Assembly: GCA_965658725.1 (NCBI GenBank)
Contig: CBFHUI010000002.1
Location: 10,952-74,951 of the forward strand
Direction of reading: 5' to 3'
Length of the DNA stretch: 64,000 nt
Origin: UBA7985 sp965658725
GTDB taxonomy: Bacteria > Pseudomonadota > Alphaproteobacteria > UBA7985
The notes under the pieces are model-generated. The model had not been told where the DNA came from. It made no database searches and worked only from the letters and a program-made list of their open reading frames with translations. The position numbers and the translations under genes were made by a program. Of this stretch, positions 34,949 through 43,133 are shown in pieces. Within the stretch, counting starts at the first letter, position 1, and every line of letters begins with the position of its first letter.

Positions 34949-36016
34949 CTAGAGCAGTTCGGGCCAGCCCAGCTTGTCGTTGTTGTTCTTGTCGAGGAAG
35001 ACAAAGGTTTCCTCCAGCCGCGCGCGCAACTCTTCGAGCGTCAGGCCCTCAGCCGGGAAGCCCCGCCCGAGCAGCTTGATCCGCAGCAAAAGCGTCGGCG
35101 CTTCTGCGCGGGTCACAACGTCATCGTAATCAGCGTCAAAGGCAGCGTGCATGATGGTGAAGTAGGCCATCATTTCTTCTCGTGTCAGCGCACCGTCATT
35201 ACCCCGGTCCATCTTGGCAAAGTGGCCGAGGAAAGAGCGGCGCTCGTACTGCTTGCGCAGCTTGGCTTTCTCTTCCGGCGTCATCTTGCGCACCCGCTCC
35301 AGACCGCTTGAGTCGCTTTCCAGCTGAACCAGCAGAATGTCGATCTCCTCATCGCTCATGCTGAGGATGTCAGAGGACAGGTCACCCGTTCCTGCTGGGA
35401 TCGTGGTGCTACGGGTGGTTGTGCCTGTGCTTGGGGTCGAGCGCGCGCTCTGGTCTTCGTCGCGATTGGTGGAAAGCAGTGGGAGACCTGCAGCCGGGTC
35501 GCTGTCCTGATAGGCTGCTGGAACCGAGGCAGCATCGCGAACCACCGCCCGCTCGGGCTCAGCAGCGAGCAGGTCTTGCAGATCCGGCGACGGCGCGGGT
35601 TGGACCACGGCCGTCGACGCGACTTCAGAGGTCGTGCGGTTGCTGTCGATCAGGGCCGAGGTGTTCGGCTCAATCGGTTTGATCTCGTCATAGCGCGCCA
35701 GCTCGATCTGCGGACGGATTGCCGGGATCGGCAGGGTTGCCAGCGAGGCGGCCAGTTCAATTGGCTCATCAATTGCTTGAATCTCCAGCGGCAGATCGCT
35801 GTCATCCCCCCGGTTCAGTGGACCTTCGACTGCGATTAAGCGCCCGTCTCGGTCATAAGTTTGCTGTCCGCGTGCCGAAGCGTCTAAAACGATTTGGTGA
35901 AAGTCCTTATCCGTACGGCCAAGGTTAAAGCTAATGCTCGGGACAAACCCGCCAGCGCACCCGGTTAAGCCAAAAGCCAGCACAGTTGAGAGGAGACCAA
36001 TGCGATAGTCGATCAT
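34949..36016 (-). CDS. EF-hand lipoprotein
   Basis: A 355-residue predicted lipoprotein: short signal sequence ending in the lipobox LTGC (Cys near residue 20). Residues ~50-250 are a Pro/Thr/Ser/Asp-rich, probably disordered region. The C-terminal ~110 residues hold three calcium-loop-like segments: DRGNDGALTREE, DADYDDVVTRAE and DKNNNDKLGWPE, each with Asp at 1 and Glu at 12. It would sit in the outer membrane or periplasm and bind Ca2+ with the EF-hand part. I know of no specific function. It ends 15 bases after uvrB, convergent. Confidence 0.8.
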   Translation of the reverse strand: MIDYRIGLLSTVLAFGLTGCAGGFVPSISFNLGRTDKDFHQIVLDASARGQQTYDRDGRLIAVEGPLNRGDDSDLPLEIQAIDEPIELAASLATLPIPAIRPQIELARYDEIKPIEPNTSALIDSNRTTSEVASTAVVQPAPSPDLQDLLAAEPERAVVRDAASVPAAYQDSDPAAGLPLLSTNRDEDQSARSTPSTGTTTRSTTIPAGTGDLSSDILSMSDEEIDILLVQLESDSSGLERVRKMTPEEKAKLRKQYERRSFLGHFAKMDRGNDGALTREEMMAYFTIMHAAFDADYDDVVTRAEAPTLLLRIKLLGRGFPAEGLTLEELRARLEETFVFLDKNNNDKLGWPELL

Positions 36017-36139
36017 TCGTGGAAGTTCCGTTTCAGAGCCGCGGGCACATCGTTGGATTGCCCATTTGATTGTGATTTCTCATAAACCAACCAGAAAGTA
36101 AAGTTATCAGAGACTTGCATACTGATGCTGAAGTGAAAT

Positions 36140-36781
36140 GTGATTAATTTGTGGCTATTGCCGCTGCCGGCATCGCCGGTTGAGGGGTTCCGTAAGGGGC
36201 ACATCTCTCTGCGGCCGTTTGAAAAATCAGATGTTAGCACCATTCAGGCCCAAGGGAGTGATCCTTCTGTTGCGCATTGGATGATTAGCTTCCCTGTGCC
36301 TTGGCCGCGCTGGTTGGCGCGGCATCGGGTGATGCAGGCGCGCCGCGACATGGCGCGGCAGGAGGGCTTCCATTTCGCCATCATTGCCGAAGACTTGCCC
36401 ACGCGGCCTATGGTCGGCGCGTGCTCTGCAGCCTTCATTGGCGACCCCACTCGCCCGCCGGAATTGGCCTACTGGATCGCGCCAGCGTTTCAGCGGCAGG
36501 GACGGGCGCGGCAGGCCCTGCGATTGTTGCTCAGCTTCCTGTTCGAGCGCGACGAGTTTCTGACCGCCATCGAAGCCGCAGTGATCGAAGGCAACGACGC
36601 TTCGACCGAGCTGCTGCTTGGGCTGGGTTTTGCCTACCACGAAGACGAATATGCTTCAGCACCGCTCAGCTGGAACCGCCCGCGCGAGGAACAGGTTCTG
36701 CTGCGGCGTCATCGATTGTGGCGCGCAGATTGGCTCGCGCAAGAAAACGCCCATATCTCTCCTGAAGATCTCGATCCCTGA
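36140..36781 (+). CDS. GNAT-family acetyltransferase (RimJ/RimL-like)
   Basis: A 213-residue acetyltransferase of the type that acts on protein N-termini or amino-sugars: HISLRPFEKSDVSTIQ, WMISFPVPWP, then the core PPELAYWIAPAFQRQGRARQALRLLL with the acetyl-CoA loop QRQGRARQ, and the closing ELLLGLGFAYHEDE. The start is uncertain; the GTG at 36140 is the first in frame but ribosome binding is weak. msrB follows 18 bases later and likely shares its transcript. Confidence 0.8.
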   Translation: MINLWLLPLPASPVEGFRKGHISLRPFEKSDVSTIQAQGSDPSVAHWMISFPVPWPRWLARHRVMQARRDMARQEGFHFAIIAEDLPTRPMVGACSAAFIGDPTRPPELAYWIAPAFQRQGRARQALRLLLSFLFERDEFLTAIEAAVIEGNDASTELLLGLGFAYHEDEYASAPLSWNRPREEQVLLRRHRLWRADWLAQENAHISPEDLDP

Positions 36782-36799
36782 AACAAGAAGGCCCTTGCG

Positions 36800-37207
36800 A
36801 TGACCGACTTCAAAGCCCTCACCGATGCCGACTGGAAGCAGCGCCTCACTGACGAACAGTTTCGTGTCGCGCGCAAACACGGGACTGAGCGACCCTTTAC
36901 CTCGCCGTTCAACGATCTGAAGGATGACGGCACCTACGCCTGTGCCGCCTGCGGTCAGCCGTTGTTCACCTCAGCCGACAAGTTCGATTCAGGCAGTGGC
37001 TGGCCGTCGTTTACCCAGCCTTTGGCCGAGGATGTGGTGGGGGAGAAGACTGATCGTAGTTTCTTTATGACCCGTACCGAAGTCCATTGCGCCCGCTGTG
37101 AAAGCCACTTGGGCCACGTGTTCCCGGACGGCCCGGCGCCGACGGGCCTGCGTTACTGCATGAACGGGGTGGTGATGTCGTTTGAGAAGGACAGCGACGA
37201 AGCCTGA
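36800..37207 (+). CDS. msrB: Peptide-methionine (R)-S-oxide reductase
   Basis: A 135-residue repair enzyme that reduces methionine-R-sulfoxide. It has the two zinc CxxC motifs (CAAC and CARC), GSGWPSFTQP, ESHLGHVFPDGP and the catalytic RYCMN with C120. The length is standard. An AAGGCC lies upstream of the start. It is convergent with csaA, with only two bases between the stops. Confidence 0.96.
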   Translation: MTDFKALTDADWKQRLTDEQFRVARKHGTERPFTSPFNDLKDDGTYACAACGQPLFTSADKFDSGSGWPSFTQPLAEDVVGEKTDRSFFMTRTEVHCARCESHLGHVFPDGPAPTGLRYCMNGVVMSFEKDSDEA

Positions 37208-37209
37208 AC

Positions 37210-37548
37210 CTAAGCCAATCGTGCGCCATTAGGGACGGGTTTATCCGGCGCGACCAGTACGACGTTGCCGTCGTCGTCGTGCAAGCCGAGGGTCAGAAAT
37301 TCGCTCATGAACGGGCCGATTTGCTTGGCCGGGAAGTTGACCACGGCAATAACTTGCCGCCCGACAAGCGCTTCAGGCTCATAGTGTTGCGTGATCTGCG
37401 CGCTCGATTTCCGTTCCCCGATCTCACCACCAAAATCGACCCAAAGTTTGATTGCCGGGCGGCGCGCCTCGGGAAAGGGCTCGGCGCGGGTAACGGTCCC
37501 CACGCGGATATCGACGGCCAGAAAGTCATCAAAGCTGATCAGGGTCAT
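37210..37548 (-). CDS. csaA: CsaA-like tRNA-binding-domain protein
   Basis: A 112-residue protein made of one EMAP/tRNA-binding OB fold: FDDFLAVDIRVGTVTRAEPF, KLWVDFGGEIGERKSSAQIT, LVGRQVIAVVNFPAKQIGPF, then EFLTLGL and VVLVAPD. This is the CsaA family, described as an export-related chaperone in Bacillus that also binds tRNA. I use the ATG at 37548 (MTLISFDDF) rather than a codon nine residues earlier. Confidence 0.92.
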   Translation of the reverse strand: MTLISFDDFLAVDIRVGTVTRAEPFPEARRPAIKLWVDFGGEIGERKSSAQITQHYEPEALVGRQVIAVVNFPAKQIGPFMSEFLTLGLHDDDGNVVLVAPDKPVPNGARLA

Positions 37549-37641
37549 GACGGGTTTCTCCGCGCTGGGTCTCATGGGGGCTTTGGAAAGTGGTGGTCCC
37601 GGTCTAAGACTATTTCAGGCCAAAAAGCGAGGGTGAACCGC

Positions 37642-38283
37642 ATGATACTTCTGACTTGGGTTCTGGTGGCAGCCGGGGGTTATTTGCTGGGGTCAATCCC
37701 CTTTGGCCTCGTTCTGGCGCAGCTTGCAGGCTATGGCGATATTCGCAAGATCGGCTCGGGCAACATTGGCGCGACCAACGTTCTCCGCACGGGAAACAAG
37801 CCGCTGGCACTGGCTGTTCTCATTCTCGACGCGGGCAAGGGTGCGATTGCGGTGGCGATTGCCTGGGCGCTTGTGGGGTGGGAGTTTGGCGTGGTCGCCG
37901 GTAGCGCCGCCTTCATCGGTCATCTCTACCCCGTTTGGCTGCGGTTCAAGGGCGGAAAAGGCGTGGCGACGGGGCTTGGAACCTTTCTCGCGATCTCTTG
38001 GCCCATCTTTATCGGCATGGCGCTGGCGTGGCTGGCTGGGGCGTTTCTGTTCCGCCGTTCGTCCATGGGCGCGCTCGCTTCTTTTGCCGTCCTACCGCTG
38101 CTAACCGGGATCTTCAGCGCCCGCGCGGATGCCGCAAACGTGCCGCTGCCGTACTGGTTCATCATTCTGGGTTTCGCCATCGCGGCGATCGTCTTCTACA
38201 AACACCGCGCCAACATCGTCCGCATCATCGATGGTACGGAGCCGAAGATCAGCTTTGGCGGTGGTGACAAGAAAGAGGGCTAA
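37642..38283 (+). CDS. plsY: Glycerol-3-phosphate acyltransferase PlsY
   Basis: A 213-residue membrane enzyme that transfers acyl groups from acyl-phosphate to glycerol-3-phosphate, starting phospholipid synthesis. Family motifs: GSIPFGLVLA near residue 17, IGSGNIGATNVLRTG, and LRFKGGKGVATGLGTFL, with about five helices and KHRANIVRI near the end. The ATG at 37642 follows an AGGGTG. It ends two bases before the stop of convergent proC. Confidence 0.95.
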   Translation: MILLTWVLVAAGGYLLGSIPFGLVLAQLAGYGDIRKIGSGNIGATNVLRTGNKPLALAVLILDAGKGAIAVAIAWALVGWEFGVVAGSAAFIGHLYPVWLRFKGGKGVATGLGTFLAISWPIFIGMALAWLAGAFLFRRSSMGALASFAVLPLLTGIFSARADAANVPLPYWFIILGFAIAAIVFYKHRANIVRIIDGTEPKISFGGGDKKEG

Positions 38284-38285
38284 GC

Positions 38286-39143
38286 CTACTTTCCCGAAAG
38301 CTCTGCGTTCCGCACTTCGCCCGCTTCCATGGCCTCCGGGAAGAGGTCTGGAAGCCCACGGCTCGGTGCCATGAGCACGTCCAGCGCAGCCTGCGTCACA
38401 CCGCCAGGGCTCGTCACTCGACGGCGCAACTCTGCGGGGTCTACATCGGGCTGTTGGCTGGCCAATTGCGCGGCACCCAGCACTGTCTGCCGGGCTGCCA
38501 GTTTGGCGTGTTCGGGTGACAGGCCGGTTTTCTCCGCCGCCGCCGCAATGCACTCGATCAGCAGGAAGACATAGGCTGGCCCGCTGCCTGTCACGCCGAC
38601 CAGCGCGTCGATCTGCGCCTCGGTCTCAACCCAAATCGCCTCACCCACCGCTTCAAGCATGACTTCACCCAAGCGCGCGAGGTCAGCATCGACCGCGCCG
38701 TTGGCGAGCAGCAGGCTCATCCCCGCTCCAACCGCGGCTGGTGTGTTTGGCATGACCCGGATGATCGGCGTTTCCGTGCCAAACCAGGCCTCATAGGACG
38801 CCACCCCCACACCCGCAGCGATGGAGATCACGGCGGAGCCTGCGCTTTGCACGATGTCGATGTAATCAGCCGCGACGCCGGCCATGATCTGAGGCTTGAC
38901 CGCCAGCATGACCATCGCTGGCGCACAGCCAGAGGGCAGGGCCTCAACGGACGCGAGACAGGCAACGCCAGCCGGCGCACTGCCCGCCTCGGCCATCACC
39001 GGGTCAACAATCAGAACCGCGTCAGGCGACAAGCCGGAACGCAGCCAGCCATCTAGCAGCGCGCCACCCATATTGCCGCAGCCAGCGAGGATAAGGGGAC
39101 GATCGGAACGGAAAGCAGATAAATCAGTCATGCCCTTGGACAT
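38286..39143 (-). CDS. proC: Pyrroline-5-carboxylate reductase
   Basis: A 285-residue NAD(P)H enzyme for the last step of proline synthesis. It has LILAGCGNMGGALLDG, MLAVKPQIMAGV, IRVMPNTPAAVGAGMS, VTGSGPAYVFLLIE and the C-terminal VTSPGGVTQAALDVL, all diagnostic. It begins 27 bases after the end of the YbjN-domain gene and likely shares its transcript. Confidence 0.96.
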   Translation of the reverse strand: MSKGMTDLSAFRSDRPLILAGCGNMGGALLDGWLRSGLSPDAVLIVDPVMAEAGSAPAGVACLASVEALPSGCAPAMVMLAVKPQIMAGVAADYIDIVQSAGSAVISIAAGVGVASYEAWFGTETPIIRVMPNTPAAVGAGMSLLLANGAVDADLARLGEVMLEAVGEAIWVETEAQIDALVGVTGSGPAYVFLLIECIAAAAEKTGLSPEHAKLAARQTVLGAAQLASQQPDVDPAELRRRVTSPGGVTQAALDVLMAPSRGLPDLFPEAMEAGEVRNAELSGK

Positions 39144-39170
39144 GCCAGACTGAAGGGGCGGGGAAAAGGC

Positions 39171-39680
39171 CTAAGCTTCGCCCTGGGTTTCCAGCAGGGA
39201 CGCAGCGAGCGCATCCTGTGGGTCGCGGCCGCCCCAGATGACGAACTGGAACGCCGGGTAGAAGCGATCACACTCGCCCACGGCCACATCGACCAGATCC
39301 TCGATCTGCTCGTGGCTGACACCGCCAATGCCGCGCAGCAGCAGGGTATGACGGAACATCAGCGAAGATTCTTCCTTGGACAGCTCAAAGTGACCGACCC
39401 ACAGGCGGGAATTCACTTCGGCGAGCAAGGTGTTGATTTCCTGATTGAGTCGCGCGGGCGCGCGCATCTCAAGCATACAGGTGGTGTGCAGCGCCTGAAC
39501 CTCACCTTGCCAGAAGCAGTGCAGCTGGTAGGTGGCCCACTGGCCGGGGCAGGCAATGACGAGTTCGGACTCACTGGGACGAGCAATCGACCAATCGCTC
39601 TCGCCAGAGAGCATGTCTTCGAGCGCATCGATCGGGTTCAGGATCTCTTCGCGCGCGAAATCCATGCGTGAAAACGCCAT
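39171..39680 (-). CDS. YbjN domain-containing protein
   Basis: A 169-residue soluble protein. The pattern (NPIDALEDMLSGESDWS ..., LIACPGQWATYQLHCFW, LNTLLAEVNSRLWVGHFEL with the Leu/Gln variants of this strain, and ECDRFYPAFQFVIWGG) is the YbjN family often encoded before proC in alphaproteobacteria. The family is type-III-chaperone-like in fold and its role is unclear; it has been tied to motility and stress in enterics. A palindromic pair of DnaA boxes lies 48 bases upstream of its ATG. Confidence 0.88.
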   Translation of the reverse strand: MAFSRMDFAREEILNPIDALEDMLSGESDWSIARPSESELVIACPGQWATYQLHCFWQGEVQALHTTCMLEMRAPARLNQEINTLLAEVNSRLWVGHFELSKEESSLMFRHTLLLRGIGGVSHEQIEDLVDVAVGECDRFYPAFQFVIWGGRDPQDALAASLLETQGEA

Positions 39681-39984
39681 CGATTTAGCTCCCCAACAAC
39701 TCTCGTTCTAACGGCACCCCAAAGGCATTATCCACAGCTGTGGATAACAGCCGCGCTTTGCTGCGTTTAGGCTGTAAATCCACAAATACTTCCTAGCTAT
39801 GAGGAAGCGTTATGCGATGGATATCGTCCTTTGTATCTCAAATCGTCGAGTCGAAGTCTAGAGCGGACGCATAATAATTTGCGCACAGGCTCTGTGGAGC
39901 GATGGCTAAAAATCCAATGAATCCAAACTATGCTTGGGGATAAGCGCAAAAAAACCAGTGAATTCGGCGATCAATTAAGGCGCG
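39681..39984. other. AT-rich intergenic region between YbjN and ubiK
   Basis: This 304-base spacer precedes the YbjN gene (minus) and follows the end of ubiK (minus). Besides the DnaA-box palindrome listed separately it holds a weaker box, AATCCACAA (39777-39785), and several AT-rich stretches. I see no gene in it. It should carry the promoter of the YbjN-proC operon. Confidence 0.5.
39728..39747. promoter_or_regulatory. Palindromic double DnaA box
   Basis: TTATCCACA (39728-39736), two bases, then its exact inverse TGTGGATAA (39739-39747) form a perfect 20-base palindrome. Each half matches the strong DnaA box consensus TTATNCACA. It lies 48 bases before the YbjN ATG. Two convergent perfect boxes in an AT-rich spacer suggest DnaA binding there. 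Use as an operator rather than an origin is my inference, as the usual origin gene neighbours are missing. Confidence 0.7.
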
Positions 39985-40245
39985 TCACTTCGCGTCTTTT
40001 TCTGAAAGTTTTTCTTCCAGCGCATCAAGCCGTTTTTTCAGTGCTTCGTTCTCTTCGCGCGCCGTTCGCGCCATCTCGCGCACCACCTCAAACTCTTCCC
40101 GCGGGACCACGTCCATATCAGCGAGGGCAGATTCCATGCGTTGTTTGATCAGAGTCTCCACCTCCGAACGCGCGCCCGCAATCGTCCCGGCGGCACCGTT
40201 AGCCAGGCGGGCAAGGTCGTCGAAGAAGCGGTATTGGGTCTGCAT
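39985..40245 (-). CDS. ubiK: UbiK-family accessory factor
   Basis: An 86-residue protein with the BMFP/YqiC layout: an amphipathic N-terminal helix (YRFFDDLARLANGAAGTIAG) and a C-terminal coiled coil that trimerises (EVVREMARTAREENEALKKR then LEEKLSEKD). UbiK helps the hydroxylases of ubiquinone synthesis work at the membrane. I use the ATG at 40245; a longer frame overlaps the lgt leader. It is divergent from lgt. Confidence 0.9.
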   Translation of the reverse strand: MQTQYRFFDDLARLANGAAGTIAGARSEVETLIKQRMESALADMDVVPREEFEVVREMARTAREENEALKKRLDALEEKLSEKDAK

Positions 40246-40364
40246 GGCGTCAATCCTTGGAAAATGAGCGCGGTTCCGACCCTTCATATAGCATGATGCC
40301 TTCCGCTCGCCACAGCCTCGACATAGAACAGGGACAAAGCACCTTTGAGGTTTGTGAGACACCC

Positions 40365-41240
40365 ATGGAATTCCTGTCCGGCTGGACCCTGCCGCTCTTG
40401 GCTGAAATCCCCTTTCCAGCGATTGACCCCGTCCTGATCAGCATCGGCCCCATCCCGATCCGTTGGTATTCGCTGGCTTATATTGCGGGCCTCATTCTCG
40501 GTTACATCTGGGTGCGACGAAACCTGAGCCGGACGACGAGCGTGGACGCAAGGGCCATGGATGATCTGTTCTTGTGGATCATCGTGGGCGTTGTTGCCGG
40601 AGGACGGCTGGGGTCAGTGCTGTTCTATGGGTTGCAGCAGGACCCGCAGCTTTATCTGAGCAATCCCATGGCATGGCTTGCGGTTTGGGATGGCGGGATG
40701 TCGTTCCACGGGGGCTTTCTGGGTGTGCTGCTGGCGGTCATTCTATGGTCGCGCTTCAACCGGAAGACCGGCTTCTGGGAAGTCACCGATTTGCTCGCCA
40801 TTTCTGCGCCTATCGGTCTGTTCTTTGGCCGCATCGCGAACTTCATCAACGCCGAGCTCTATGGCCGCCCCAGCGACGTTCCTTGGGCCATGCGCTTCCC
40901 GCTCTATGACCGGCAGGGCGAGGTCGCGGCCTACACCGAGCCGCGGCATCCGAGCCAGCTTTATGAAGCGGTGCTCGAGGGGCTGGTGCTGTTCGTGGTG
41001 CTGAACCTGTTGTGGCGGAATGCGGCGATCCGGGCGCGTGCTGGGATGGTGACGGGGGGCTTCATGCTCGGCTACGGGTTGTTCCGCTTTCTGGTTGAGT
41101 TTGTGCGCAAGCCTGATGACGGGATCGAAGCCGGATTCATCAAGGTGGCTGGTTTGGGAGCCTTCACCACGGGCCAGGAGTTGTCTTTTCCGATGATCAT
41201 CTTCGGGCTGGCACTGGTCTTGTGGCGGCGGCGGGTGTGA
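40365..41240 (+). CDS. lgt: Prolipoprotein diacylglyceryl transferase
   Basis: A ~291-residue inner-membrane enzyme that adds diacylglycerol to the lipobox Cys. About seven helices; motifs WDGGMSFHGGFLGVLL, the signature GRIANFINAELYGRP, HPSQLYEAVLEGLVLF and GYGLFRFLVEFVRKPD. The N-terminus is uncertain: I chose the ATG at 40365 (MEFLSGWTLP), while an ATG at 40293 would add 24 residues. First gene of a lgt-midA-pgeF-nagZ run; it ends three bases before midA. Confidence 0.94.
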   Translation: MEFLSGWTLPLLAEIPFPAIDPVLISIGPIPIRWYSLAYIAGLILGYIWVRRNLSRTTSVDARAMDDLFLWIIVGVVAGGRLGSVLFYGLQQDPQLYLSNPMAWLAVWDGGMSFHGGFLGVLLAVILWSRFNRKTGFWEVTDLLAISAPIGLFFGRIANFINAELYGRPSDVPWAMRFPLYDRQGEVAAYTEPRHPSQLYEAVLEGLVLFVVLNLLWRNAAIRARAGMVTGGFMLGYGLFRFLVEFVRKPDDGIEAGFIKVAGLGAFTTGQELSFPMIIFGLALVLWRRRV

Positions 41241-41242
41241 CC

Positions 41243-42352
41243 ATGGCGCAGTCAGCGACCCCCCTTACCGACTCACTCAAGGCGCAGATCCGCGCAACCG
41301 GCCCGCTGACCGTGCCGGAGTTCATGACCCTCGCGCTTCAGCACCCCGAACACGGGTACTACACGCGCCAAGAAGCCATCGGCGCATCGGCTGACTTTGT
41401 GACGGCACCGGAAATATCGCAGGTGTTTGGTGAGCTGATTGGGCTTTGGCTGGTGCAGCGGTGGATTGATCTGGGGCAACCTGGGCGGTTCCTGCTGGTG
41501 GAGTTGGGGCCGGGCAAAGGAACGCTCATGGCCGACGCCTTGCGCGCGGCGAGCGCCATGCCGACTTTCCTGCCCGCCATGGAACTGGTGTTGGTTGAGA
41601 CCAACGAGACCTTGCGCGCCGCCCAGGCTGAAAAGCTCGCTGCCTATACCCCGCGCTGGCTGGACAGCTTCGGCGCGTTGGAGGCCGATGCGCCGCTGTT
41701 AGTTGTTGGCAACGAGTTCCTCGACGTTCTGCCTAGCGCGCAATTTGCTGTCGCTAAGGGGGCTTGGTTCGAACGGCTGGTGTCCATCGACGCGGAGAGC
41801 GGTGCGCTGAGTTTTGTGCTGGGACAGCCCAAAACCCCCGTTCTACCCCTGCTGCCTGAGCCGGTCGAAGGTCGGTTTCATGAGATCATGCCGTCGCTTC
41901 CCGGTTTCCTAAAAGACCTCTCAAGCGCTCTCAAGGCGCAGACCGGTGCCGCGCTGTTCATCGACTATGCCCACGAAGAAGACGCCTCTGCCTGGAGCCT
42001 GCAAGCCGTTCAGGCGCACGAAAAGGTAGACCCGCTGGAGGCTGTGGGCGAGGCGGATTTGACGACGCTGGTGGATTTCCGCGCCGCGAGCCGCTTTGCC
42101 AAAGAAGTCGGCCTGAGCGTGCCCGACCCGGTGTCCCAACGAGACTTCCTGCTGGTACTTGGCGCGTGGCAGCGGTTTGAGATGCTGGCCGAAAGCGCCC
42201 CGGATGACGCCGCCGACCTGCTGCAAGCGTTGCAGCGACTGGTGGGTAAGGCGCAGATGGGGACACGGTTCAAGGCGTGGACCTGCCACTTTCCAGAAAC
42301 CCTTCCCGCGCCTGCGGGCTTCCCTACCAGCGGTGGTACAGACCGTGGCTGA
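41243..42352 (+). CDS. Class I SAM-dependent methyltransferase, MidA/NDUFAF7 family
   Basis: A 369-residue protein with LTVPEFMTLALQHPEHGYYT, the strand-loop FLLVELGPGKGTLMADALRA that binds SAM, NEFLDVLPSAQF and a late FIDYAHEE segment. This is the family of mitochondrial NDUFAF7/MidA, which methylates an Arg of a complex-I subunit in eukaryotes; the bacterial target is not known. Start ATG 41243 is two bases after the lgt stop. Its 3' end overlaps the next gene by eight bases. Confidence 0.92.
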   Translation: MAQSATPLTDSLKAQIRATGPLTVPEFMTLALQHPEHGYYTRQEAIGASADFVTAPEISQVFGELIGLWLVQRWIDLGQPGRFLLVELGPGKGTLMADALRAASAMPTFLPAMELVLVETNETLRAAQAEKLAAYTPRWLDSFGALEADAPLLVVGNEFLDVLPSAQFAVAKGAWFERLVSIDAESGALSFVLGQPKTPVLPLLPEPVEGRFHEIMPSLPGFLKDLSSALKAQTGAALFIDYAHEEDASAWSLQAVQAHEKVDPLEAVGEADLTTLVDFRAASRFAKEVGLSVPDPVSQRDFLLVLGAWQRFEMLAESAPDDAADLLQALQRLVGKAQMGTRFKAWTCHFPETLPAPAGFPTSGGTDRG

Positions 42353-43133
42353 ACCCACCGCTCTGCCACCTTTCCTCACGGCGCCGACGCTGTCGCAGGT
42401 TGACGGACTGAGGCACGGCTACTTCAGCCGGCAAGGTGGGGTGAGCTGGGGGCGGTCTGATCTGAACTGTGGGCTGGGCGCTGACGATGATCCTACAGCG
42501 GTGCGCGAAAACCGCGACCGCGTGCGCCGCGCCATGGGAGCGCACAAGCTCGTATCGCTGTTTCAAGTGCACTCCGCTGACGTCGTCACCTTACGCGAAA
42601 CCCCATCGTGGGAGCGGGGACCAAAGGCTGATGCGATGGTCACGGATGTGCGGGGTCTGGCGCTGGGTGCACTGTCTGCCGACTGCGGGGCATTGCTCGC
42701 CGTGGACCCGGAAGCAGGCGTGATCGCAAGCGCGCACTCTGGCTGGAAGGGTACAGCCCAGAACATCGCCCGCGCTACTTTCGTTGCCATGGAGGCCCTC
42801 GGCGCGCAGCGGGAGCGTATGGTGGTGGCCCTTGGTCCCATGATCCGTCAGGACAGCTACGAGGTCGGCCCGGACTTTCCTGCATTGTTCAAGGGCGCGG
42901 TCGCTGAACCGGAGCGCTTCTTCAAGCCCGCAACACGCCCCGGACACTTCATGGGCGACATCGCCGGGATCATTGCGGCGCAAGTTGCAGCCGAAGGGGT
43001 CGGGCGGTTCGAGGATATTGGCGGCGACACCTACAGCGACGAAGCCCGATACTTCTCCGCCCGTCGCGGGGCGCACCGGGGTGAGCCAGACTATGGCCGT
43101 CTGATTTCATGCATCGCACTCTCCGACGCCTAG
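42345..43133 (+). CDS. pgeF: PgeF/laccase-domain purine-nucleoside or peptidoglycan-editing hydrolase
   Basis: A 262-residue member of the DUF152/multicopper-polyphenol-oxidase-like family. It carries SRQGGVSWGRSDLNCGLG, FQVHSADVV, the metal ligands in LSADCGALL and AHSGWKGTAQN, and GEPDYGRLISCI. In E. coli YfiH removes mis-inserted serine from peptidoglycan precursors; human FAMIN is a purine enzyme. The GTG at 42345 is chosen since it begins the conserved region and overlaps midA by eight bases. nagZ starts 25 bases before its end. Confidence 0.9.
   Translation: MAEPTALPPFLTAPTLSQVDGLRHGYFSRQGGVSWGRSDLNCGLGADDDPTAVRENRDRVRRAMGAHKLVSLFQVHSADVVTLRETPSWERGPKADAMVTDVRGLALGALSADCGALLAVDPEAGVIASAHSGWKGTAQNIARATFVAMEALGAQRERMVVALGPMIRQDSYEVGPDFPALFKGAVAEPERFFKPATRPGHFMGDIAGIIAAQVAAEGVGRFEDIGGDTYSDEARYFSARRGAHRGEPDYGRLISCIALSDA

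Noticed and set aside
39681..39984. Chromosome origin (oriC)
   Set aside because: Two strong DnaA boxes and AT-rich DNA are present, but I see only one more weak box and none of the usual alphaproteobacterial origin neighbours (such as hemE, parA or dnaA).
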